64,000 nt of DNA. Origin: Acheta domesticus. Taxonomy: Eukaryota > Arthropoda > Insecta > Orthoptera > Gryllidae. The translations under genes were made by a program, and so were the position numbers. Below are positions 1 to 10,508 of the stretch, piece after piece. The stretch lies in the NCBI GenBank assembly GCA_031308135.1, contig JAHLJT010000631.1, positions 195,972,685 through 196,036,684 of the forward strand. The letters run 5' to 3'. A model generated the notes under the pieces. It ran no database searches. It was given only the letters and a program-made list of their open reading frames with translations, and was not told where the DNA came from. Within the stretch, counting starts at the first letter, position 1, and each line of letters begins with the position of its first letter.

Positions 1-897
1 AAATTTTTTAGTGAAGAAAATGCTGCCGTCTAAAGATGATCTTAGACCTCCAACGTGCTCTATAGTTTTTATTCTGAGGAACCTGTAAAAGATTTGATTT
101 GATTACTTAGTATTTTGTTGAGGAGTGTTTCGATTATTAAGAAATCTCTTAGAAAATACGCATTTAAATCCTTCGAATACTTGCCTTTTATTTTCTAACA
201 TAAACGACATTCAATGTTGTATTATTTTCAGTGTCCTCTGCTTGCATTCTTGCAAATGTGTGGAACAATTTATCTGGCATATCAAAAATTAATACCGTAT
301 ACACACAAACTGCTACTTCGTTTAGGATTGCTGGCATTCTGTACCCTTTCGCTCCCAGCCACATTGTAAATACTGTGTGCAAATTTAATGGGTCGACATG
401 TGTGAAAAATGTTTCTGGTCTGGGGCTAATGCGACTGCCCCGGCAATGAACCTCCTTCCGCCCTCACAACACAGTTGCCAGTGGAATTATAACAATAAAT
501 GGCACTCCGAAAAATCGAAGGGGGATTTATAGTGACGATAAATAATGCACTGTTGTGTTTCCCCCGTGCTCTTGAATCCGACGCAAAACTCAGTGATGCG
601 TCACATTTGAAAATTTTAATAAAAGTATTTAACTCGTAGTAATACTATAGAGCGTGATTATTTGTTAAAATATTAGTCTTCAAGTTGTAAAATAAAAACC
701 TTCAAATTTCTGTATAATTTACTGATTTTTTAAAATATTTCCAAAAGAGTATCACATACGACGAAAATATTGTTGTATACATACAATACTGTTGCATACA
801 CAATCCCAATCCAAGGATCATTGTATTGCATCATAACACAATCCAACAGAATAAAATTGACGATTTTTAAAATTAAAAGCACGAAATTGTCGATACT
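1..897. other. AT-rich spacer, no gene seen
   Basis: AT-rich sequence with only short open frames (under about 75 codons) and no recognisable domain on either strand. A slightly less AT-rich patch near 430-600 holds nothing I can name. Confidence 0.6.
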
Positions 898-1019
898 CGT
901 TAAAATAACCATATGAGTTTGTCGAATCATTAAAACATACAAAAGTATGTTTTAATAAACTACAAATAACTACAAGTACCGAAAACGGTACTTGTAGTTA
1001 TATCAATTATGTTTTAACG
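898..1019. repeat. Nested hairpins with AAAA loops
   Basis: Two perfect hairpins lie side by side. The first pairs 929-940 with 945-956 (12 bp) and the second pairs 966-981 with 986-1001 (16 bp). Both close on the same four-base loop, AAAA. An outer 8-bp pair (CGTTAAAA at 898-905, TTTTAACG at 1012-1019) encloses both, so the whole can fold as a three-stem structure. No element ends or target duplication were found. Confidence 0.85.
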
Positions 1020-1972
1020 AAGAAATGTCTTAAGTGGATGTTCTTCGCATTATAATTGAATAATCGTCGAGCGTATGTTCTACAGAAGTGTAAAAATAAA
1101 ACAGAAATATTTCGAAATATCTCGTTTCTTTTCAAAATTCAAACTACTTGGAAGGTCACTTCGAGTTATTGCGTCGTTTTTCAATGCCCTAGGATAAAAA
1201 GCCCTAGAACAAAACAAAAGAACATATGAAACCCGTATTCTACGAATCCCTCACAAGACCAACTTTTAGAGAGTCACGTTCAGCTATAGGAAGTCATAGA
1301 AAACCACTGAACATTGAACACACTAGTGCTCTTGGGAGCGGCTCTCGTAGAGTCTGGAGCACAGCGGCATGGAAGAATCACAGTTGGCGGAGAACTTGCA
1401 CTCAACTCTCTCGCGGATACACAAAACACGAGCGCTCGCACCCGAGCCGTTGGGGCACTGCGCCGTTTCAAAATGCGGGCGGTCTGGCAGACAAAGGCGG
1501 AGGTGACTGTGAAGGTGGTGCTGGCAGACGATTTTGAGAACAGGGAAGATGGATGAGGCAGAGCGACATGAAGAGGGCGTTTTGACGAGTAGGTGAATTA
1601 GTGAGATATTCCACATCCGCTATTATTTTTTTTTCAGATATTGTTTTTCAGAAGTTGCAGGTAATAAAGAAAGATAACTGATTTTTGTATCATAACTGCA
1701 TATACAGTTTCTCCTTTCGTTTGCTAAGTAGGTCAACTCTTTTGTCTACATATTTTTATTTGTTACAACAATATTCATGGTCAGAAAATGAATTTTTTTT
1801 CCATTTATTTCTTCCTGTTTGAATTTTATTGTCTTTATAAGTTATGAATATATCACATATGACACGAGATGTTTGTTCATACAATATGATCTTAGTGGGG
1901 GAATAAAATAGGATCTTGGTGAGAGGTACATTTCAGTTACATACAGGTGTCTGTGAAGGAAGAGTAAATTGA
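1020..1972. other. Spacer with a mixed-composition patch, no gene recognised
   Basis: The part at about 1240-1560 is less AT-rich and has overlapping open frames of 60-100 codons on both strands, none resembling a known protein. The rest is AT-rich with nothing recognised. Confidence 0.5.
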
Positions 1973-2139
1973 AAATTGTTTATTATTTACAAAAGAAATT
2001 AATATATTTGTTCATAAAGAAAAATTAAACGAGAAATAAAAAGCAGTTGAATTGTGTGAATTCGATGCTCTTCTATTTCTGGCTTAATTTTTCTTTCTGA
2101 ACAAATATATTAATTTCTTTTGAAAATAATAAACAATTT
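1973..2139. repeat. 65-bp inverted repeat (hairpin MITE-like)
   Basis: Arm 1973-2037 and arm 2075-2139 are inverted copies matching at about 61 of 65 positions by eye, around a 37-bp loop. Both outer ends read AAATTGTTTATTATTT on their own strand. The layout suits a very small foldback or MITE, or a locus making a long hairpin RNA. No flanking target duplication was identified, so the class is open. Confidence 0.85.
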
Positions 2140-2867
2140 GCATGTTTCCGGAGTGTTTCTATGCTTCAATACAATTTTTGCCTAGAAAGTATTTTCTAAA
2201 ACCAACTTTTGAGTGCTTATTGCAGCTCAGACATTCAGAATATCCTCGTAGTTTATTGCGCAAAACATGCTTAAAATTGTCTTAAGAGCTTATTTTCAAA
2301 TTTTAAACGTTTCCTCCCCGGACATCCTGTGTATTGCATAGAAAGTGACTTAATTTTAGAGATAATTTTTGAAATAAAATTTGAAGAGTAGTTTAATGAA
2401 ATAAATTTATTATATCGTTTAAAAAATAAAAGTGGGAAAGATGTGCATAAAAATGTTATGGAGGTTTGAATATGAAACAACCTGAAAGTTCATTACAACC
2501 TTCTTTTACAATTACGGAAACCATTGACGGGGTAAATATTATAAAAGTAATAATTACTTTATTACGAATATAAATTATTTATATTCGTTACTCGGAAGAG
2601 AACTTTAAAAAATTATGCAACGAAATTGAGAAGTTTTTTAAAAATATTTTCTGGAATGTCCAAGATGTCATTTAGAGAATTGCTTTCCACATTACATGAT
2701 CATGAATATTCTAATACGAAATTCACTGTGTCACCACAATAAATATTTGCGTGTGCACTACATTATCAAATCACAATATTAAATATATTTATTTTATGAA
2801 TAGAAATTCATATACCGCTCGTTTAACGTAGGAATAAAGTACGTCTCGCAAATTATCCGTGTGTTCT
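2140..2867. other. AT-rich spacer
   Basis: No gene recognised. It contains a near-perfect short palindrome at 2564-2588, listed separately. Confidence 0.5.
2564..2588. repeat. 25-bp palindrome
   Basis: ACGAATATAAAT at 2564-2575 is followed after one base by its reverse complement at 2577-2588. It could extrude as a cruciform or be a dimeric protein site; no function is evident. Confidence 0.8.
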
Positions 2868-3016
2868 GCATTTTATGAAACGTCCGCAGGGAATCACGTA
2901 CGCATTCTAGCTGTTAACGTCCGTTGGCTGCAACGCGACGGACGTCACTGCAGCGTGCTAGTGCGCCACGGTTCGTAGACATTCCTGCTGCACTACGACA
3001 TGCATTTTAACGTCCG
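2868..3016. repeat. Cluster of ACGTCCG motifs with a hairpin
   Basis: ACGTCCG(C/T) occurs near 2879, 2917 and 3011, and in inverse orientation at 2938-2945. The pair 2917-2924 / 2938-2945 forms an 8-bp stem with a 13-base loop. The patch is GC-richer than its surroundings and may be an old transposon end; no partner end was found. Confidence 0.5.
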
Positions 3017-3647
3017 TCATTTGACGCCCGTGTGTTGCTACCCTAAGTGGCAGTACTCCTGAAAGAGCGTTTCTGCTCGTATGATGCTCTCCAACACAAC
3101 CAGTTTTCCGAGTTCGAGAAAGCCAAGTCCTGGTAAGGCGGGTGAATGTACTGTGAATGAACCAGAAAGCAATGCCATAATAAATATTAGATTATTAGTT
3201 TGAAAAAAACGGTTCATTATTTGTAGTTAGTTGCCATCAGTTCAAAAATTGTATTCAATCAACAGAACTTCCAGAAATCATAATTCTGTACAGAATTGCA
3301 CGTCCATATGCAAGCAAGAAAATAGCATCTTGTATGTCGAGACCCATGAGCAAAAATTAAAGTAGAATGCAGATGATAACAATTGAATTTTGAGAAGATT
3401 TTTGAGCATAGCATGGCAAATGAAATAAAGAATAACATTTTTAAATCTAGAGAGATTAATCCTTTCATAATAATTACAGATTTAGTAATAAATATTATCG
3501 AGATTTATTAGAATCAGTCGGGCAACAAAAGTAAAATAAGTATGAAAAGTATTATCGTCACAATACGGGGGAATAATATAATATATTCAAGAGCATCAAC
3601 ACTCCGGTAGAATATTCCAGAGCGTGAATACGAATGCCAGCGTATGG
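3017..3647. other. AT-rich spacer, nothing recognised
   Basis: Only short open frames; no domain, RNA gene or clear repeat seen. Confidence 0.5.
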
Positions 3648-3707
3648 TACGGCCTAGGCGAGCGGCCTAGGCCGTATAATCATATACCTAGGAGCGCTAG
3701 GTATATG
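3648..3707. repeat. Two adjacent 11-bp hairpins sharing a GAGCG loop
   Basis: Stem 1 pairs TACGGCCTAGG (3648-3658) with 3666-3676. Stem 2 pairs CATATACCTAG (3681-3691) with 3697-3707. The loop of the first contains GAGCG and the loop of the second is GAGCG. A short direct repeat, AGCGTGAAT, lies on both sides (about 3621 and 3717), so the pair may be an insertion. Confidence 0.85.
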
Positions 3708-4703
3708 ACAATAGGAAGCGTGAATCATCGAGAACTTGGCTTACTGATTCGAAAGTTTTGTGCATGATAATTTATTAAAAAATCGCGATCTGGGATAGGC
3801 GCTTGGCTACCGAAATCTCGCAGTGAATTCTACAATTCTACGTATTATAAATTCGGCATCTTTCTCCTTTGATAATCTTGTTCCTGTCAAATTGTCTAAA
3901 AGTTTTATTGATCTACACCTCATAAACAATTTAAACATCAACTCCGATTAATCCGCAAAATCTTTGTGCAGTTACAAGAGATGTCTCTTCAATTCATCTG
4001 ATATTGTGATTATTACATTTTTAATGATATTTTTGTACGTTTAACCTCATTTTATTTCCACCATTAATTCTTTATTTTCATTCAATTTTATAGTTAGTGT
4101 TTGTATAGAATGAACTCTATTAGTTGTAAAGTAGCTAGCTCTTGAAGCATTAATACCTATAAAACATCATTAAAGTTTCTCTCTTTACAAAGTATTTATA
4201 TTTCCAAGTAATTAGTACCCTAACTTCATGTAAAAGTTAACCGATGCAATGTTTATAGTTTCACTTCTCATCGATCAGTAATATGCATTTTTGACAACGT
4301 ACATATTACAAATATTAATTACAAGCGACAACCTAAGTACTCTCACAAACAACTCCCTAAATCAGATTGATTTCCAGAGCTCGTGATTTATAAAATCAAT
4401 TTTAATGTAATGAAAAACATTTAGAGTTAATTCTTAAAGAAACATTCAAAAACGTTTACTGTTACAAGTTATTGGTTTTAATTTTCTTGCTCATGCAAGG
4501 AACTCAAAAAGTTGATTAATTTCAATTGTTTCTTGCTAAAATGAGAAAGGCTCATAATCTAATTTTCTAAAAAAGAATGCTTCAATACTTGAGTAGTTTT
4601 GGAAAGATTAAATAAACACATTTTGTTTCATATTTGTAATGCTAACTGCTTGAACACATACGCATAGATATTTGTATTATTCAGTTGTCCCTTATTTTCT
4701 AGC
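3708..4703. other. AT-rich spacer, nothing recognised
   Basis: About 1 kb of AT-rich DNA with frequent stops in all frames. No gene, RNA or repeat identified. Confidence 0.55.
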
Positions 4704-5640
4704 ATGGTAGCTTCTTACCAGCGCGCAAAACTGGTTAAAATTATAGTGTGCAAGCTACGGGCTAGAGCAGAAGACAGGTTTGGGAACACGAATGTGTTTA
4801 TGGAAGGGGAAGAAAGGAAGTGGGGTGCGGGCGGGAAGCAATGTCGACCCACTTCGTCCGACTCAATGTTCGTCCTCTGGTGGCACTACCCCCGTGTAAT
4901 CACCAACTCCGCCACCCACACCGTTCTGCCGCCGCCCCTTCTGCCTCCACCACCCACGTCGCCCCTCTGTCCCGTCGACCCGTTGCCCCGCCGCCCCACC
5001 ACCCCGCCGCCCCGCCGCCTCCAGCACCGCGCTAACCACATCTCTATCCCGCTTCCGGTGTCCCCGCCGAAATCGTCATCACCACCGATATCCTCACTTC
5101 CGACGCTTCCATTGCCACAACAGCCACCGCCACAGCCTCGCCCACGGCCGCTGCCGACATCACCTGGCTCCGCCGCCGGCAACGTTGCAACCACCGCTTC
5201 CGTCCCCCCCACACCCCCGCTGCGGCCACCCCCACCACGACTGTGGCCCTCGACGTCACCATCGTCGCCACCTTCGCCAAGGCCGCCTTCGTCTCTAATG
5301 CCATCTCTGCCGCCAACTTCCCCTCCGCCACCACAGCCACCCCCACCTTCACAACCACAACTGCCGCCACCGCCAACAGCGTCATCACCGCCGCCACAGC
5401 CATCACCACCACTGTCACAGTCGCTAACCGTCACCATCACCATCGCCGCTACCGCCACCATTGCCACAGACGTTGCCTCTACAACAGACAACGCCGCCGC
5501 CACCACGGCAACTCATCGCCCAACTAGTTAGCGGCGAGTTGCACGCGCACTGCGCTGTGCGGTCTGCCGCTTCCCGTGCCGCCTGGTCGCCGCCTCGATC
5601 CCCCTCTCACCCCCTCTCATTCCCTCTCCACAGAACTCAC
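4704..5640. repeat. Degenerate CCN/CCG triplet tract, proline-rich frame probably not a gene
   Basis: From about 4900 the sequence becomes an irregular CCx-GCC triplet tract. One plus-strand frame is open from 4704 to 5531 (about 275 codons) and ends almost purely in Pro, Ser and Thr. Frames on the other strand are open over the same stretch, reading Gly- and Val/Ala-rich. Openness on both strands is what a GC-rich triplet repeat gives by composition. The first 65 codons do not match a family I know and show no signal peptide. I treat it as low-complexity DNA. Confidence 0.6.
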
Positions 5641-6280
5641 CCCTTCTCACCACCGCTCGCCCCTGCTCGCCTCCTCTCACCCGCGCTCGCCATTGCTCCC
5701 CCCGCTTACCTCCGCTCGCCCCCGCTCGCCCCCGCTGGCCACCGCTCGCCCCCGCTGGCCCCCGCTCGCCCCCGCTGACCTCCGTTCGCCCCCGCTCGCC
5801 CCCGCTCGCCCCCGCTCGCCCCCGCTCGCCCCCGCTCGCCCCCGCTCGCCCCCGCTCGCCCCCGCTCGCCCCCGCTCGCCCCCGCTCGCCCCCGCTCGCC
5901 CCCGCTCGCCCCCGCTCGCCCCCGCTCGCCCCCGCTCGCCCCCGCTCGCCCCCGCTCGCCCCCGCTCGCCCCCGCTCGCCCCCGCTCGCCGCGCTCGCCC
6001 CCTCTCGACCCGCTCACCACCACTCGCTCGCACTCACCCGCACTCGCCCCCGCTCTCCCCCGCTTGCCACCGCTCGCCTCCGCTCTACCTCGCGCACCCT
6101 TTCCCACCCTCGCTTGTCACTGCTCGTCCCCGCTCGCCCCCGCACACTCCCTCTCGCCCCCACTCGCCCCCGCTCGCCCCCGCTCGCCCCCACTCGCCCC
6201 CACTCGCCCCCACTCGCCCCCGCTCGCCCCCACTTGCCCCCGCTCGCCCCCACTCGCCCCGCTCGCCCCGCCCGCGTACG
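5641..6280. repeat. 10-bp minisatellite, unit CCCGCTCGCC
   Basis: A near-pure tandem array of a 10-bp unit, cleanest between about 5770 and 5990. A second block at about 6121-6260 has the variant CCCACTCGCC. Because 10 is not a multiple of 3, three units (30 bp) return to frame, so each frame cycles through the same ten residues and stays open on both strands. No gene is inferred. Confidence 0.95.
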
Positions 6281-8589
6281 CTCACGTACCTCCGCCGCTA
6301 GCCCTGGGCCGCGGTCCCAGCCATCAACGCTGCTGGCAGCGGACGTCCTACACCGAGCGAAAATTAGATTCAACCTGCACACATGCCCTAAATTTCGAAT
6401 TAAATGTATTTACCTTTTTTTTCATTTGAACGAACATGCTGAATACAACGGTTGCAGAATTCGAGGACCTGGTTTTAATGGAAATAATATAAAATATTGT
6501 CTAACCCTCGCAGTAAATATACAAGAGAACAGGTCAAAAGTACTAACAGATACATTATTTCTGTTGTAGGGTCATCAACAAATTAGTTTTCTTCTCCCCA
6601 AACTTTATTACCCTATACATAACCTTTCTTACTTCATTGCATTACCCCACTTCACACATGTTCCTCTTTTGAGTAATGTAAGGTTCATGTAGCGATCATT
6701 GGAAGATTGGCTCTTCTATAAAGTCAACCAACCCATGCGAGATCCTCTTTGTCTCATTTATATTTGTTTTGCAAAGGCACTAACGCTTGACTCGATTTAT
6801 TACTTTACTTTTATTCACAAAGATACAATTATTTGTAATATGTTATTGGTTTTATGGAATTCTTTAACTTTTATAGATTCGTTTTTATTTGTTTGTTAGT
6901 CATTATTTATTCTTACAACCCAATGACTACAATAACAGGAAAACTTTAAATTTTAAAGTGACTTGTAGTATTTCATTATAACATTTACTTATTTATTTAT
7001 TTATTTTACGTCAAAAATAGTTAAAAATGTGTGAGACATGCTAGGGGAAGAAGTGAATTCAGCGCACGTTTTCATAATTCCGTGATCCCTACTCTAAGCC
7101 ACTGCACAAAATTAAAATTACTTCACAAAAAAGTAGAGAAAAACAATTGTTGCAAAGATACAACTAGTAGCAACTTGTATTCATAAGGTTTATATTATAC
7201 TTAAGCAGCAATAACCTAAATATTTAATAATAATTACAATAATATGCATTATTGTAAACAATAATATTTTAAAATATAAAACTGTCAAATAACCTTTCAT
7301 TTTACATTGAGTAACTGAGAATATATTTTTATATAACTTCCATTTTTATTTATATCTCAGAAGAAGTGTGAAAAGAATATTACACGGTATTAGGCTTATT
7401 TTTCTATTGATCTTGTGTCAAAATTAATATATTATATAATCAGTTTATTTAATAATTAACTGCAATAAATTACCAATTTTTTTCACATAGATATAAGCAA
7501 TATTTCTTACTATGTATTTACGTCTAACCAGACGTTTTTGTGTGTCATTTTGAAATCTAATACACATCCAAAATATTAAATTGAGAAAGCCCTCTTACGA
7601 AATTCAACTTCAAAAGTGGATAAGGTGTGGATAAGAGTATATTAAGTAATTTGTATAAATGACGCTAACTTTTTTCATTTAAAAACAAAATAAGTGTTCA
7701 CGGTGGACAATTTTCAATTGAGTGGAAGCGCGTGTACCAGTACTTTACAGCTGACGGAATATTTAAAAATAAATATTTTCACAAAAGACTATATTGCCCG
7801 CAAAATGCATCTCAGTGGACACAAGACAATGAGGTAGCGCTTGTACTGTGTACCAAGTAGTAGTACAACAGTGAGGGAAGCTCATTTAGACGTGAGTTAA
7901 CCCGTTAGTTTCTCTAGGCGAAGAAACACAGAGGTCCTCTGGGAACCGCACTACGAGACTTGGCCTCAGTGCAAGCTTCAATTAAGTTGCAAAGGAGAGA
8001 CACAAGCGAATGAAAAGGCAATGAAGGTTTCCTTCGTTCTGCAGTTTCTAACGCATTAAACAAAATGGCGGTACCGTGTTCAAGAAGGCAAAGGAAGTAA
8101 CAATGCGACATCTTTAACAATCTCTTTCAAATTCTTTTTTCAAAAAAAATTATTTTAATTTGCATGGGCGTGTCTTCTTTAAATTCCAAAGCATGTGCAT
8201 TATAGTGACAATATTTTGTTTGTATCATTGTTTTAAGAGCCATTCATTGACTAAAAAAATATGAGGAATTGCCAAATTATTTATCGTCATTTGTCGTATA
8301 AAATATTGGAAAGGTAATAAATTATGAGAATTTATGAAAATACTTTTAGTCATGTCCCAATATAATGTTGCTCTAAAAATAGTTTCAGGTAAATTGAATA
8401 GTACTTGATATATCAATGATAAAGCGCTTTGGAGTGCTATAGTAATATAATCTAGCAATTTAAAAATGATTTAAAAGTTTGAAATAGATCCTTCCAGAGA
8501 GCTCCAACAATGACTACCCGCACAGACGCGATGACAATTGATAAGCGCTATGCGAACAAAATCACGTTGGGCTCTAACGGATGAAAATA
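6281..8589. other. AT-rich spacer, no gene recognised
   Basis: After a short GC-rich shoulder (to about 6360) the DNA is AT-rich, with short open frames only. A GC-richer patch at 7900-8060 begins with TTAACCCG, which resembles a piggyBac-type end, but no partner end was found. Confidence 0.5.
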
Positions 8590-8896
8590 TGAGGCATGTT
8601 TTTAATTTAACTGTCATTTTAAAAAAAACTCAATAAATTTGTTTTTCGAAACGAAATTTAGTTTTACATAAAAGAGCACATCATAAACTATTTTTCTTCA
8701 TTGTTCAGATATTTGTCACAGCAGGAAACCAATTTTTCCACACACTCGTCATAGAAAAATGACGCCAGTCAAGCAGGTCTCATCTAAACTGTTTCATAAA
8801 TTCTCTTTCATGTAAAAATAAAAATTTTGTTTTCAAAAACAAATTATTATGAGATTTTTCCTAAAACAATAGGGTACAATCTAAAAACACGCCTTG
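8590..8896 (-). mobile_element. Mariner-like remnant with long terminal inverted repeats
   Basis: TA dinucleotides at 8588-8589 and 8897-8898 flank inverted ends reading TGAGGCATGTTTTTA and, from the other side, CAAGGCGTGTTTTTA. The inverted similarity continues inward for roughly 90 bp (about 8590-8676 and 8803-8896), with internal stretches such as TTTGTTTTT and TTTACAT in both arms. The core between the arms encodes the end of a mariner-type transposase on the minus strand. TA target duplication and the ends fit the Tc1/mariner superfamily. The element is only 307 bp, so it is internally deleted and non-autonomous. Confidence 0.75.
8688..8765 (-). pseudogene. Mariner transposase C-terminal fragment
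   Basis: The minus-strand frame reads FFYDECVEKLVSCCDKYLNN, then EEK and a stop at 8690-8688. Mariner transposases commonly end with a segment of the form FY-x-x-G-[IV]-x-K-L-v-x-R-(W/Y)-x-K-C-L-N. Here the usual Gly is Cys and the Arg/Trp pair is Cys-Cys. Only about 24 codons survive; the catalytic DDD region is absent. It sits between the inverted repeats of the 8590-8896 element and cannot be functional. Confidence 0.7.
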
Positions 8897-9658
8897 TATT
8901 TTCGGTTGAAAAATGAACAGTCCTCGATGATAAAGACATAACATAATGCTTCATTTAAACTGCTGTTCTGGCTTAAGCGGACAAAGCGCGTTTTCGATAG
9001 TCATCGCGGAGCGAGCTGTTGGCGTGGCCGTGAAGCCAGGATTGGAGAGACCCGTGGCGTGACAGAGGCTCATCGCGTTCACCTGCTTTCTTCTCACTTC
9101 TCTCTCCACGGGGCTCTGGGATCTCTTAGTGTAATTGAGAGAAGTCTCTCTTGCAGTCTGAGTCTTGCAAATGAACAGATGAGGTGGTGACATGACAAGA
9201 ATATCTCTCTCGGGTGTGAAAGAAATAAGAAATGTCTTGCTAATCTCCCTTCACGGTTTTCAAATTGTTCTATTGTTTCTGTGAAGTGGAAGGAATCATT
9301 TTAGAGCCTCGTTGTCTTCTTGTTCATCCTTAATATACATTTGTGAGTGTGCATACAATTTATGTTACAATTTTATTTCGAATCAACGCGTTTGCATATC
9401 TGTAAGTGTTATTGGTCTTATAAACGGAAGACAATTACCTTCATAATAATTAGTCACTAAGTTAATTAATTTTATGTAATAAATTTCCATTTTAGTAGGC
9501 AAACATTTTAAAAGCTATTATAATAACCCATTAACTTCTCAAAATAGCAAAATTTTTTTAAAAAAATTCTTCAAAAATAAAAATGAAAATGTGAATAGAA
9601 ACATTAAGTCAATAAGTAGAGTAAATTACGTGATACATTATTTGTTACAGTTGAGGTG
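8897..9658. other. Spacer, nothing recognised
   Basis: A moderately GC patch (8960-9200) has a minus-strand open frame of 80 codons with no recognisable domain. The remainder is AT-rich. Confidence 0.5.
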
Positions 9659-9662
9659 TTAA

Positions 9663-10241
9663 CCCTAAATTACAAAGGCGTGGTCTGTCAGACGACGCAA
9701 CTCGTGCCGAATGTTTCCCTCACCCTTTCCCCTTACTCCCTGTTTCTAAAATTCTGTATACCTTGTGTCCTGCCAGTGAAACACACGGAAATTTGTGCGC
9801 GTGCCTTCTTCCGGTGTTCGTCATTTCCGGTGTACGCCAACACGCATTCTCCAGTAGACTAAACCTATGTAATTACGTCAGTTTTTTTGGCGCTGTGTTG
9901 CCTAATAGTGTGAATAATGAATAAGAAATTGAATAATGAATACCTTGTCGTGTAGCATTTAAATGTTGTTCTGAACATTTACCAATTATAATGCGACTTC
10001 GGCGATCATAACAAAGATCTCATGACGAGATACTTCTGCAAACGCTTCTCAAAAGCCACGTCTGCGCAGCCCCATGAAAGTGTGTGCTGAGAGAGTCAAG
10101 TTATTTAGGTGAGTCCATAAAAATGAGTTTTTCTTTATTCATTGTAAAAATGAGTTTTTCTTTATTTTTACCCAAAGTAGTGTGTCAGACTACGTCTTTA
10201 TAATATGTAATGCTTGTACAGGTTGCCTTTGTCATCTAGGG
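9663..10241. mobile_element. piggyBac-type MITE (TTAA-flanked)
   Basis: TTAA occurs on both sides (9659-9662 and 10242-10245). The ends are CCCTAAATTACAAAGGC and, from the right, CCCTAGATGACAAAGGC. TTAA target duplication with CCCT(A)-type ends is the hallmark of the piggyBac superfamily. Subterminal segments also match in inverse orientation (GTCTGTCAGACGACG near 9683, TAGTCTGACA on the right). At 579 bp with no transposase frame, it is a non-autonomous copy. Confidence 0.85.
10118..10170. repeat. Short tandem duplication inside the piggyBac-type element
   Basis: TAAAAATGAGTTTTTCTTTA occurs twice in direct tandem about 27 bp apart. It looks like a local duplication within the MITE. Confidence 0.8.
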
Positions 10242-10278
10242 TTAAGGACTTTATTACATAAACAATGAGTGTTTAGAA

Positions 10279-10500
10279 CAGTGGTGTCAAGGTCTCCTAC
10301 CGGTGGCAGTGGCACGTCTCGCGGCACCGTGCCATGCCACGAGCTTCTCTGCGCCACTAGCGTTGTGAGAAGAAACTATTAATAACCTCGTCGTTTTACA
10401 ATGTCTCTTGCGGCGGGGTTATGAACTGCTTGGAGATGCGATTTCGTCACGGCACTCGTGCCACGGACTTCCGCTCGTGGCATCGACCTTGACAACAATG
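10279..10500. mobile_element. hAT-type MITE with 8-bp target duplication
   Basis: Left end CAGTGGTGTCAAGGTC, right end (other strand) CATTGTTGTCAAGGTC: 14 of 16 positions agree. The flanks are GTTTAGAA (10271-10278) and GTTTAGAG (10501-10508), an 8-bp target duplication with one change. CA-G/T-TG-type ends and 8-bp duplications are typical of hAT elements. The 222-bp interior has further palindromic GGCAC/GTGCC segments and no coding capacity. Confidence 0.85.
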
Positions 10501-10508
10501 GTTTAGAG

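Noticed and set aside
5576..6382. Open frames with PPLAPARPRS-type repeats
   Set aside because: A 10-bp minisatellite cycles all frames and keeps them open; this is DNA repeat structure, not a repeat protein.
7899..7910. TTAACCCG as a second piggyBac-type end
   Set aside because: No inverted partner with GGGTTAA was found at a reasonable distance.
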